A stretch of 64,000 nt of DNA from Halomonas sp. GTDB taxonomy: Bacteria; Pseudomonadota; Gammaproteobacteria; Pseudomonadales; Halomonadaceae. Shown here piece by piece: positions 34,471 through 42,717 of this stretch. The stretch is taken from positions 251,632-315,631 of the forward strand of contig NZ_JAGOBJ010000001.1 in the NCBI RefSeq assembly GCF_017983445.1. Direction: 5' to 3'. The notes under the pieces are model-generated. The model was not told where the DNA came from and made no database searches. It saw only the letters and a program-made list of their open reading frames with translations. Numbering within the stretch: position 1 is the stretch's first letter; each line of letters begins with the position of its first letter. The translations under genes and the position numbers were made by a program.

Positions 34471-36311
34471 TGGATTGCCTCATTATTACCCGAACCATCC
34501 AGCAGCCACACGGCAGCAGTCCCTGAAGGCAGGTGGCCGTTCTGTGTAGTAGATGCCACGCCTTCGTACGTTTCATATAAGCATTGCTCAGCGAGCAGTG
34601 GCTGGGCGTTTGATGCTGATACGGCGACCGGCTGGTTACCCAAATTGAGCGCTATTACCAGTTGTGAATCATCGTTCATCTGCCAGCGTGCCAGCACAGC
34701 CTTATCGCCGATGGCGTCAGCCCCTAAGGTTTGCGCGCCTTTCAGGCGAGGCACGATATACTGATGGCGCAGCGCCAAAAGCCTGCGATAGCGCTCCAGG
34801 TAATCGCTATGAGGGGCCGTTTCGCGGGCGTCAAAATCGGGAATCGACGCCTCGAAGGTGCTCAGAGCATTGGGATCCGGTATACGCTCGCGGGCCTTTT
34901 CATCCTGAAAGGCGCTGAAGTCGGCAAACTCGGCCCGGCGCCCTTCGCGAACCGCCTGGGCAAGTTCTTCTTTATGCTCAGTGAAGAACAAAAAGGGCTG
35001 AGTCGCGCCCCACTCTTCGCCCATGAACAGCAAGGGCACCATGGGAGAAAGCAGCAGCAGCGTCGTGGCAGCCGCAAGAGCATCAGGGGCTGCAAGATGA
35101 CCTAGCCGCTCGCCGAGGGCGCGGTTGCCGGTCTGATCGTGGTTTTGAAGAAACGCTACAAAGGCCGTGGGGGGAAGATGCGCACTGGGCTCACCGCGGG
35201 CGTGACCGTGACGTGTCTGCGCGCCTTGATAGATAAATCCTTCGCTTAAACAGCGAGCCAGCCGGGCCGTGGCATCGTCGACGAAATCGCTGTAGTAGCC
35301 CTCGGTCTCATCGGTCAGGAGGACATGAATCACGTTGTGCCAATCGTCATTCCACTGGGCATTGAACTGTTCAGTATTGAGCAGGCTGGCCGTATTACCT
35401 TCATTCTCCAGCACCAGATGCACATGCCGCTCAGAGGCTAGGCGGGTGCGTACGGTTTGTGCCAGCTCGACCAGAAAATCCTGCTCACTGATGGCATGAA
35501 CGGCATCAAAGCGCAGACCGTCCAGACGGTACTCCTCAAGCCACATCATGGCATTGTCGATAAAGTAGCGGCGCACCTGAGACTTTCGAAAGTCGATGGC
35601 AGGGCCCCAGGGCGTGGCGATATCATCACGAAAAAAGCTACTGGCGTAGCTTGCCAGGTAGTTACCGTCGGGGCCGAAGTGGTTGTACACCACATCGAGA
35701 AACACCATCAGACCCAGGCCGTGGGCTTCATCGATCAGCGCTTTCAACTCATCCGGGCTTCCATAGGAAGCTTCCACCGCGTAGGGCAGCACGCCGTCGT
35801 AGCCCCAGTTGCGTGCACCCGGAAACTCCGAGATCGGCATCAGCTCAATAGCGGTAATGCCTAGCTCAGCAAGGTAGGGAAGGCGTTGGCGGACGCCTTC
35901 AAAGCCGCCCAGCGCACCGATATGTAGCTCATAGAGCACCGTTTCATGCCATGGACGCCCTTGCCAGTCTTGATTGCGCCATTGGTAGTGGTTTGGATCA
36001 ATCACGATGCTAGGCCCGTCGATATCGCCCGCCTGTGCGCGTGCCGCGGGGTCGGGAATCAGACTGCCCTGGTCATCATCATTATCGAATAGACGGTAGC
36101 GGTAGCGAGCGCCGTGGCCGCATGCAAGCTCGGCGGCAATATACCCGTCCCCAACCTTCACCATGGTGGCGCTGGGCAGGTCTTCGACCTCCACATCAAC
36201 CCGACGTGCGTCCGGCGCCCAGAGTACAAACCGGGTGACTCCTTCCTCGACCACTTGAGCGCCCGAGGTAGGCTGAATAACCGTTTCTCGAAACTGAGTA
36301 CTGTCAGACAT
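34467..36311 (-). CDS. treZ: Malto-oligosyltrehalose trehalohydrolase TreZ
   Basis: A 614-residue GH13 enzyme with an N-terminal CBM48-like domain ('RFVLWAPDARRVDVE') and a catalytic barrel with nucleophile Asp in 'GLRFDAVHAISEQDF' and acid Glu in 'LVLENEGNTASLL'. It hydrolyses the bond next to the trehalosyl unit made by TreY and frees trehalose. The length and the 'GVLPYAVEASYGSPDELK' stretch agree with TreZ rather than GlgB. It starts 15 bases after the glgA stop and overlaps malQ. Confidence 0.95.
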   Translation of the reverse strand: MSDSTQFRETVIQPTSGAQVVEEGVTRFVLWAPDARRVDVEVEDLPSATMVKVGDGYIAAELACGHGARYRYRLFDNDDDQGSLIPDPAARAQAGDIDGPSIVIDPNHYQWRNQDWQGRPWHETVLYELHIGALGGFEGVRQRLPYLAELGITAIELMPISEFPGARNWGYDGVLPYAVEASYGSPDELKALIDEAHGLGLMVFLDVVYNHFGPDGNYLASYASSFFRDDIATPWGPAIDFRKSQVRRYFIDNAMMWLEEYRLDGLRFDAVHAISEQDFLVELAQTVRTRLASERHVHLVLENEGNTASLLNTEQFNAQWNDDWHNVIHVLLTDETEGYYSDFVDDATARLARCLSEGFIYQGAQTRHGHARGEPSAHLPPTAFVAFLQNHDQTGNRALGERLGHLAAPDALAAATTLLLLSPMVPLLFMGEEWGATQPFLFFTEHKEELAQAVREGRRAEFADFSAFQDEKARERIPDPNALSTFEASIPDFDARETAPHSDYLERYRRLLALRHQYIVPRLKGAQTLGADAIGDKAVLARWQMNDDSQLVIALNLGNQPVAVSASNAQPLLAEQCLYETYEGVASTTQNGHLPSGTAAVWLLDGSGNNEAIQ

Positions 36312-36326
36312 TCCTTGCCGACTCCT

Positions 36327-38018
36327 TCAGTGAGATAGCGCTGTTTTATGTCCTGTTTGTAAAGTGTCCGCTTGCTCCAGTGCCTGCTGGTAAAGCTTGC
36401 TGTAGGGAACGATGGATTGCCGCCAGTGGTAGCGGCCCGTCATGGCGGCGCCGCGCATGGCATTGAACAGGTCAGTCGACTTATGGACTGCAAAAGCACG
36501 CTGAATCGCTCGCATGTAGCTGCCTAATTGCATATCGTCGAACAGGAAACCCGTCACGCCATCTTCGATCGTGTCAGCAAGCCCGCCTGTACGGTGGGCG
36601 ATGGGGAGTGATCCAAAACGCTGGGCATACATCTGGCTCAACCCACAGGGCTCAAAGCGTGACGGCATCAGCAGGAAGTCACTTCCGGCAAACAGGCAGC
36701 GCGCTTGATATTCGTCAAAACCAATGTACGTTGCGATAGCGCCCTGAAAACGCATGGAAAGCTCGCGCAGCGCTTGCTCGACATCCCATTCACCGCTGCC
36801 CATGAACACGATCTGCCCACCGGCATCGACAATTGCCTTGGCGGCCTTGATGGTAAGGTCAAGCCCTTTCTGATGGACAAGCCGTGATATCACCACGAAC
36901 AGGGGGCCTTGGCTGGGCAACAGGCCAAAGTGGCGACGGACATGATCGGCATTGGCACGTTTGCCACGCCAATCGTTGGAGGAGAAGGCCTGAATCAGAT
37001 GGCTATCCGTACGTGGGTCCCAGGAGTCATCAATACCGTTGGGAATGCCGCTTAAAAGCCCCTGGTCGGCTTTGCAGCGTAGCAGCCCATCAAGACCACA
37101 GCCGAATTTTGGCGTGGTGATCTCCTGGGCGTAGGTAGCGCTGACCGTGGTGACGCGCGAGGCATAGACGATACCTGCTTTCATAAAGGAGAGGTCGCCA
37201 TAGTACTCGACACCTTCGATATGAAACGCCTCATCGGGAATGCCGAGCGCTTTCAGGCGCGAGGCATTGAAAATACCTTGATAGGCCAGATTGTGAATCG
37301 TGAATACGCTTGGGATGGACTGCCCTTGCCAGTGCATATAGGCTGGCGCCAAGCCGCACGCCCAGTCGTTTAGATGCAACAGCTGGGGCTGCCAATCCAG
37401 ATTTGCCTCGCCCAGCGCTATATCGGCCGCTGCCCGTGAAAGTCTGGCAAAGCGAATGTCGTTGTCTTGCCAGCCTTTATCCTGCCCATCGCCATAGCCG
37501 CTGGAGCCCATTCCGTAAGGAGTACCTTTGCGGTCGTAAAGCTCGGGGCACAGCAATACGTACAGAATCAAGCCGTCGCGACAAGTTACTTGGCCTATAT
37601 CACATGCGGGTAAATCGGCGAAGGCGGGCAGGTGGCCCACGGGAATAATGTCATACTCGGACTCGAGTATTTCCCGATAGGCAGGGATCAGCACACGCAC
37701 ATCGTGGTGCACCGATAGCGCTCGGGGTAAAGCAGATGAAACGTCACCTAATCCACCGACTTTAACGAAATCGGTAATCTCTGTGGTCACAAACAAAATG
37801 CGTTGTGGAGAGTCTGGTTTATGTTTATCGTTTTTAGTGATGGCAGTATTACTAAGAATGTTAGTAACTTCATGATCAGGACAATAGTCAGCAACCACTG
37901 GATGAGAGATAAAAGAAGTTTTGACGGATGTTAACTTCAAGTTTTGGCCAACTTCTTTTAATCTCTCGTCCGGCTCGCTTGTATCGGTAGCAACCTCGCC
38001 CAAAGCCACTCCGCCCAT
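36327..38018 (-). CDS. glgA: Glycogen synthase GlgA (GT5) with N-terminal extension
   Basis: A 563-residue GT5 glucan synthase. The donor-binding 'FVKVGGLGDVSSALPRAL' motif comes at about residue 87, and the acceptor/donor loop 'SRFEPCGLSQMYAQRFGSLP' and 'RTGGLADTIEDG' near the C-terminus are intact. GT5 enzymes transfer glucose from ADP-glucose (bacteria) to the non-reducing end of glucan. The ATG at 38018 has a strong GGGAGG site; a TTG two codons earlier is less likely. About 72 residues precede the conserved start, a polar extension not found in E. coli GlgA. No glgC is in this run, so the donor source is open. It is the first gene of the glg/tre run. Confidence 0.94.
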   Translation of the reverse strand: MGGVALGEVATDTSEPDERLKEVGQNLKLTSVKTSFISHPVVADYCPDHEVTNILSNTAITKNDKHKPDSPQRILFVTTEITDFVKVGGLGDVSSALPRALSVHHDVRVLIPAYREILESEYDIIPVGHLPAFADLPACDIGQVTCRDGLILYVLLCPELYDRKGTPYGMGSSGYGDGQDKGWQDNDIRFARLSRAAADIALGEANLDWQPQLLHLNDWACGLAPAYMHWQGQSIPSVFTIHNLAYQGIFNASRLKALGIPDEAFHIEGVEYYGDLSFMKAGIVYASRVTTVSATYAQEITTPKFGCGLDGLLRCKADQGLLSGIPNGIDDSWDPRTDSHLIQAFSSNDWRGKRANADHVRRHFGLLPSQGPLFVVISRLVHQKGLDLTIKAAKAIVDAGGQIVFMGSGEWDVEQALRELSMRFQGAIATYIGFDEYQARCLFAGSDFLLMPSRFEPCGLSQMYAQRFGSLPIAHRTGGLADTIEDGVTGFLFDDMQLGSYMRAIQRAFAVHKSTDLFNAMRGAAMTGRYHWRQSIVPYSKLYQQALEQADTLQTGHKTALSH

Positions 38019-38274
38019 GTTCAACCTCCCTGGATTATCATGGTTAATAGTGCCTACCTGAATAACTTTTTCAGTGATTTCCCTATCTTTCCTTCGGCAA
38101 TCCTGCCAACAGGCCTCGCGGTGGAAATCTTTATCAAACTGCTTTAGTTGAAAAGCATACGGTGATGCTGTTTCACACAGCCATAACCTACATCAACTCG
38201 GTATGTTAGGTAATGGTTAAATAGCCTGAACTAACATTGAAAAACGCATGATTGGATTTAATAAACAGTTAGAA

Positions 38275-38303
38275 TATATAGCGTTTAAGCGTGATATTGA
38301 CGA
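38275..38303 (-). promoter_or_regulatory. Candidate sigma-70 promoter for the glg/tre operon
   Basis: Read on the minus strand, TCGTCA and TATATA hexamers are separated by 17 bases within an AT-rich stretch. If used, the leader before glgA would be about 250 bases. The match is moderate and other AT-rich hexamers lie nearby, so this is only a suggestion. Confidence 0.3.
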
Positions 38304-38454
38304 GAGTTAAATGTTTTTATTTAAAGGTGTTGGAGATAAATTTATATTTGTTAAGAGTTTTAAGTTATTTGTTTGCCGGGTTAACTTGAAAGTTTTGCTA
38401 ATTGTTAATTTGCTGTTTCATGAAGTATAAAGTTAGAGTGTGAAAACAGGGCTT

Positions 38455-38486
38455 CCCTCTCTGGAAAAATATTCGATCAGAGAGGG
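38455..38486 (-). terminator. Perfect 9-bp hairpin just after the lysO stop
   Basis: CCCTCTCTG and CAGAGAGGG pair perfectly over a 14-base AT-rich loop, 10 bases past the lysO stop codon. There is no immediate T run on the minus strand, so it may be a weak or Rho-assisted terminator, or simply protect the 3' end. Confidence 0.5.
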
Positions 38487-38495
38487 TAGGTTGTC

Positions 38496-39428
38496 TCATG
38501 CCGATAGCGAAAGAAAGAACAGAATCAGTGGGGGCGAGAGTAGCGAAAGAATAAAGCCGCTGACGACTGCAATAGGCACGCAGGCGACACCGCCATGCTG
38601 TTGAATCACGGGCAGTGTAAAGTCCATTGATGTCGCGCCGCCATAGCCAATGGCTAGGGCGGTGTGGCGATGAATCACCAGCGGAATCAGAATAAACGCC
38701 AAAAGTTCGCGAGTAAGATCGTTAAAAAAAGCTACCCCGCCCATGAGCGGCCCTAGCTGGTCGCCAATCAAGATGGCTGAAAGCGAATACCAGCCGAAGC
38801 CAGACGCCATGGCGAGCCCTTCATTCCAACTGAGGGAGAGCAGGGGGGCGGCGACCAACCCCGCCAGAAGAGAACTAACGGCCAGTGTGATCGCGATAGC
38901 CAGTCCCAGCCGGTTAAGCAGAATTTGTTTAAGCGGCATGCCTGAATTGCGTAGCTGACAACCAATCAGCACCAGCAGCGCGTAGAGCACCCATTCGGCC
39001 ATAAGGTCAGCGGTGGTAAATAGCCTCTCACCTAGCCAGGGGCCTAGCAGCAGGCCAGTGATAACGCCGCCGGTGACTACGGCCAACAAAAGTAACGAGC
39101 CCTGCATGGCGGCAAGCTTACTGGTGGGGGCGTTTTTGACCACCGGTGAATTACCTGCTTTTAACATGACCCGGCGCGATAGCCACCAGAGAGCGGCCAG
39201 ATTAAACATCGTGGTAATGCTAAACAGCAGTAGCGCATTGCCCCCCAAGCGTGAAAGCTGGCTTGTGAGGTTTTCAAGCCCGGCCAGACTAATCCCCATA
39301 AAGAGTAAAATAAGATAGACCGAGCCGCTGACGGCCCGGTTGATAAGTTGCTGCAAAGAATGAGAGCGAACGCGTATTAAATAGCCCACTACCAGGGGGA
39401 GAAGAACAATCAGTAATCCAGACAGCAT
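38496..39428 (-). CDS. lysO: Lysine exporter LysO family protein (YbjE-like)
   Basis: A 310-residue inner-membrane protein of the LysO (DUF340) family with about eight membrane segments. Family markers include 'GFGWYSLSAILIGDQLGPLMGG', 'AFFNDLTRELLAFILIPL' and 'GGATSMDFTLPVIQQHGG'. E. coli LysO (YbjE) exports lysine and the toxic analogue thialysine. It stands upstream of nothing obviously related and downstream of the DUF3108 gene (16-base gap), with which it may be co-transcribed. Export of lysine is inferred from the family; other basic amino acids are possible. Confidence 0.88.
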   Translation of the reverse strand: MLSGLLIVLLPLVVGYLIRVRSHSLQQLINRAVSGSVYLILLFMGISLAGLENLTSQLSRLGGNALLLFSITTMFNLAALWWLSRRVMLKAGNSPVVKNAPTSKLAAMQGSLLLLAVVTGGVITGLLLGPWLGERLFTTADLMAEWVLYALLVLIGCQLRNSGMPLKQILLNRLGLAIAITLAVSSLLAGLVAAPLLSLSWNEGLAMASGFGWYSLSAILIGDQLGPLMGGVAFFNDLTRELLAFILIPLVIHRHTALAIGYGGATSMDFTLPVIQQHGGVACVPIAVVSGFILSLLSPPLILFFLSLSA

Positions 39429-39444
39429 CTAAAGGGTAGCTCGC

Positions 39445-40158
39445 TTAGGGGTTGAATTGAGTAAGTCTGATACGGGTTTGACGCTTCCCCTCCTTGCGAT
39501 ACTCCGCAGACAGGATCAGGCCAGGCCAGTCGGGGTGGAAATTGATTTCCAGGAGGCGATCAGGTTTTTCGATATCGTTTAATATCACCTGCTGAGCCTC
39601 GAATTCACCCGCCGGCACACTTACCGCCTGGAGCCCTGGCACTGAGTAATACTGGAAATGCTCATCACGCCCACGGTGGTCAACAAACTCGATATTGCAA
39701 GGCGCGCTTTGTGTGCAGTTTTCATGGCCGGCCCGACGCGATAGATCCACTAGCGCGGCTTGACGGTCTATGGAAGGAATATCGTCTTCATTCAATTGAT
39801 AGCTGTCGCCAACGCCAATCAGCGAGTAGCTGCTGCTGTACAGTAGCGAGCGTATTGAGTCATCGCTAACTGAAAAACGGCTGTATTCCTGACCACGCGC
39901 GATGGTCACTGAAAAGCTCATATCGCTTAACCAGTGCAGGCCTTCCTGACTGAGTTTATGGTTAATAGTGGCTGACGGCCAGCCGCGCGTTTCAAGCCGG
40001 TACTGGGCATCAAATGGCGTTAGATCCGCAAGCTCACTGGTCGCTTCTTCGCCCGCGCTTACCTGCAGCGAAAATAACGAAAGGCAAGCGGTGCCTAATA
40101 GCATACGGGCCGATGAAGGAGCTACAGAACCCAAAAGGTGCGAGCGGGCTGGTCGCAT
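39445..40158 (-). CDS. DUF3108 periplasmic protein
   Basis: A 237-residue protein with an N-terminal signal peptide (about residues 1-36, ending 'LQVSAGEE') and a DUF3108 domain. The ATG at 40158 has an AGGAG site 7 bases ahead, preferred to an upstream alternative. DUF3108 domains are beta-rich periplasmic or outer-membrane-associated modules of unknown function; typical elements are the N-terminal 'FDAQYRLETRGWPSATINHKL' type strand pair and the C-terminal 'PDRLLEINFHPDWPGLILSAEY' region. One Cys pair (in 'CTQSAPC') could form a disulphide. No functional claim is made. Confidence 0.82.
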   Translation of the reverse strand: MRPARSHLLGSVAPSSARMLLGTACLSLFSLQVSAGEEATSELADLTPFDAQYRLETRGWPSATINHKLSQEGLHWLSDMSFSVTIARGQEYSRFSVSDDSIRSLLYSSSYSLIGVGDSYQLNEDDIPSIDRQAALVDLSRRAGHENCTQSAPCNIEFVDHRGRDEHFQYYSVPGLQAVSVPAGEFEAQQVILNDIEKPDRLLEINFHPDWPGLILSAEYRKEGKRQTRIRLTQFNP

Positions 40159-40467
40159 AGTGACTCTCCTTGTTAGCAAGCGATGCCCAGTAAGTCGGGC
40201 AGTAGGGTGGTGCTAAAGCGTATTGATCAATGCTCAGACGACGGGTTTAGTGCCATCGCCTGCTCGCTTTGCTCTTTTCCATGTCTCGATATGTCGGCAA
40301 ATACGTCTGTCTCGCCTTTCCATAGCTTGACATAAACACATCCGAACACATGATATCTCTATCTTAACATTGGTTACGCACTGATTCCTGGCGACTGCCC
40401 ATCACCTGCCCAAGAACTCGCCGTCTGCTCTCGACAGGCGCGTTCACTGCCTAGGATATTAAGCGCT
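40159..40467. other. Intergenic region without recognisable gene
   Basis: This 309-base region lies between the ghrA stop and the DUF3108 start, both on the minus strand. The only signal noticed is a perfect TTGACA at 40327 on the plus strand with a weak -10 match 18 bases on, pointing toward genes on the wrong strand, so it is probably chance. The DUF3108 promoter must lie here, but I could not pin it down. Confidence 0.6.
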
Positions 40468-41403
40468 TTAGTAGCCTTGGTTGGGGTTAACGGTAGGCAG
40501 CGGTTCCCCTGCTTCAAAGGCATGCAGATAGGAAATAACCTGATCAATGGCGTCGTTCAGTGGGGTTGGGGCCGCCATATGTGGCGTGACCATCACCCGC
40601 GGATGCTGCCACAGGGGGTTGTCAGCAGGCAGCGGCTCTTCGCAAAACACATCTAACAGTGCGCCGCGCAGATGGCCGGGTTGGCCGTTATTGCCCAGCG
40701 CCTCAAGAAGCGCCTTTTCATCAATCAGGCTGCCTCGCCCAGGATTTATGACGCTGGCGCCCTGGGGCAGTTTGGCAAGTCGTTCGGCGTTAAGAATGCC
40801 TTTGGTCGCGGAGGTGTCGGGTAAAATAGTGACTACGCTCTGCACCTGGCTAAGCAGCTCATCCAGCCCTTCATCGCCATGCAAACACTGCACACCCTTT
40901 ATCGTCTTGGGCGAACGGCTCCAGCCCAGCACCGGAAAGCCTGCCAGCTGCAAGGCGCTTGCCACATATGCGCCGATGGCGCCCAGGCCGAGCACACCCA
41001 CCGGCCAATCGGCTTTATCAACCACGCGGTGAGGCTGCCATTCGGCGCTGGCTTGCTGAGCGGCGTAGCAGTCCAGGCTGCGGTAAAAGTGCAAGACGCC
41101 GTAAAGGGCATAGTCAGCCATAAGCTCGCCCATGCCCGCATCGCGGAGCTTGACGATGGGAACATTGCAGGGCAGTCCTGGCGTACTTAATAAATAATCC
41201 ACCCCGGCGCCCAGGTTGATGATGCCTTTAAGCTGAGTCTGTTCTTTCAAAAGATGCGCGGGAGCCTTCCACACGGCGAGGTAGTCAGCATTTCGTCGTG
41301 CCTCTTCGGGAGCATCGCTGGTCACGACCGTCGCGTTAGGTAGCGCTTCAGCAAGGGCTGCGCGCCATTGTTCGGCCTCGTCGGTATGCACAACAATTTT
41401 CAT
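40468..41403 (-). CDS. ghrA: Glyoxylate/hydroxypyruvate reductase A (GhrA-like)
   Basis: A 311-residue D-2-hydroxyacid dehydrogenase of the GhrA group. The nucleotide-binding motif 'GVLGLGAIGAYVASAL' is at about residue 138; the catalytic triad is Arg in 'INPGRGSLID', Glu in 'VFCEEPLP' and His in 'TPHMAAPTP'. It reduces glyoxylate or hydroxypyruvate with NAD(P)H in the cytoplasm. A CAGGAGG site lies before the ATG. It is monocistronic by position. A possible link to glycolate/glyoxylate made from haloacetates is speculation. Confidence 0.91.
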   Translation of the reverse strand: MKIVVHTDEAEQWRAALAEALPNATVVTSDAPEEARRNADYLAVWKAPAHLLKEQTQLKGIINLGAGVDYLLSTPGLPCNVPIVKLRDAGMGELMADYALYGVLHFYRSLDCYAAQQASAEWQPHRVVDKADWPVGVLGLGAIGAYVASALQLAGFPVLGWSRSPKTIKGVQCLHGDEGLDELLSQVQSVVTILPDTSATKGILNAERLAKLPQGASVINPGRGSLIDEKALLEALGNNGQPGHLRGALLDVFCEEPLPADNPLWQHPRVMVTPHMAAPTPLNDAIDQVISYLHAFEAGEPLPTVNPNQGY

Positions 41404-41541
41404 CTTGCCTCCTGGCGTAGTGGATTCATCTGTTAACTATCATGGGTGAGGTCGACTGCAGGCTGCAAGTCGTAACATGCCACGATAAAACGCTGCGTTT
41501 GGCCTACGCTTAAACGAACATCACGGTAAAGGGAAATTACC

Positions 41542-42552
41542 ATGCCCGAGGTTTCGTTACGTAAGGTGACTCGTCACCGCAGTGGAAAAGGGTTCACGTA
41601 TAAAACATCAACGGGAAAGACGTTGCGCGATAAGCGTTGGCGGGATTGGATCGACTCGTTGGTCATTCCTCCCGCTTGGCATAAGGTCGAGATAACGCTG
41701 AACCGTCGCCATCATATTTATGCGGTAGGGCGCGACGATGCGGGACGCAAACAGTACATCTATAACCCCAAATGGCGTGAGGCCCGCGAGGCGAAAAAAT
41801 TTGATCGCATCGTCGATTTCGCCCAGCGGCTGACCACCATGCGGCGTATAACGGGACAGCATTTAACGCTTGAAGGCCTGCCTCGGGAAAAGGTGTTGGC
41901 CTGCATGGTTCGACTGATTGACAGCGCCTACTTTCGCCCGGGCAGCGAGCGCTATCGGCGCGAAAACGACTCTTACGGCCTGACCACCATGCGCTCCAAG
42001 CACCTCACCATTGAGGGCAACGAGCTGATTTTTGATTATCAGGGTAAAAGTGGTCAGCATCAGCACCGAGTCGTCGAGGACGCGAAGCTCGCCCAGGTGG
42101 TCGCCGAGCTTGACGACATTCCCGGCTATGAAATCTTTAAATACTTTGATGAAGATGGCAGCAAGGTACGCGTCGATAGTGCTGATTTGAACGACTATAT
42201 CCATGAGGTAATGGGCGAGGCTTTCAGCGCGAAAGATTTTCGTACCTGGGCGGGTACGTCACTTGCCGCACTGGCGCTTGAAGAGCTGGGTATTGGTGAG
42301 GATGACAAGGCCAGCCAGAAAAATGTCCGTCAGGCGGTGGAGCGTGTGGCGCAGTCGTTAGGCAATACGCCGAGTATCGCCAAAGCCAGTTACATTGACC
42401 CTCGGGTGGTCGAGAGTTATCTGGATGGTCGTACGCTTGAGCATTTTCGGCAGCTGGTGAAGAACGAGCTTGAAAAGGAGCAGCTCATTGGCCCGGATGA
42501 GCGCGCCGTACTTGAGCTTTTACGCAGCCGTTTAAAAGAACAATTGAGCTAA
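41542..42552 (+). CDS. DNA topoisomerase IB (poxvirus-type)
   Basis: A 336-residue type IB topoisomerase. It nicks one strand, allows rotation and reseals, relaxing supercoils without ATP. Seen are the N-terminal domain 'LRDKRWRDWIDSLVIPPAWH', the catalytic core 'ENDSYGLTTMRSKHL', the Arg/Lys active-site segments 'FSAKDFRTWAGT' and the Tyr nucleophile in 'KASYIDPRVVESY'. Bacterial homologues of about 330-350 residues occur sporadically in proteobacteria. A GGGAAA site precedes the ATG. It stands alone just upstream of the doe genes; no functional link is evident. Confidence 0.93.
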   Translation: MPEVSLRKVTRHRSGKGFTYKTSTGKTLRDKRWRDWIDSLVIPPAWHKVEITLNRRHHIYAVGRDDAGRKQYIYNPKWREAREAKKFDRIVDFAQRLTTMRRITGQHLTLEGLPREKVLACMVRLIDSAYFRPGSERYRRENDSYGLTTMRSKHLTIEGNELIFDYQGKSGQHQHRVVEDAKLAQVVAELDDIPGYEIFKYFDEDGSKVRVDSADLNDYIHEVMGEAFSAKDFRTWAGTSLAALALEELGIGEDDKASQKNVRQAVERVAQSLGNTPSIAKASYIDPRVVESYLDGRTLEHFRQLVKNELEKEQLIGPDERAVLELLRSRLKEQLS

Positions 42553-42566
42553 GTGGCATAAAGGCT

Positions 42567-42597
42567 TTGACCCGTAACCAAGGGGTGGTGCTAGTAT
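42567..42597 (+). promoter_or_regulatory. Possible promoter upstream of doeA
   Basis: TTGACC and TAGTAT hexamers stand 19 bases apart, about 120 bases before the doeA start, and are followed by a perfect 7-bp GGGCCAG/CTGGCCC hairpin at 42634-42656. The spacing is long for sigma-70, so confidence is low. Confidence 0.28.
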
Positions 42598-42717
42598 CGG
42601 GCTAAGACGACATTGGCAAGCCCTAAAGCGGCGGGGCCAGGTCGATCCTCTGGCCCGTTGCTTGGCGTGAAAAAAACGCGCACCGGTTCTTGGTGATCTT
42701 TGATGGTGAGTTGCCCG

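Larger units (their letters stand above)
38019..38495. other. AT-rich intergenic region between lysO and glgA
   Basis: This 477-base stretch has no credible gene. It is much richer in A and T than its surroundings and must hold the promoter of the minus-strand glgA operon. Apart from the candidate promoter and the hairpin next to the lysO stop, I see no clear operator or riboswitch. Confidence 0.7.

Noticed and set aside
40327-40356. TTGACA/TGATAT promoter on the plus strand
   Set aside because: The -10 match is weak and the next plus-strand gene is about 1.2 kb away, beyond a minus-strand gene.
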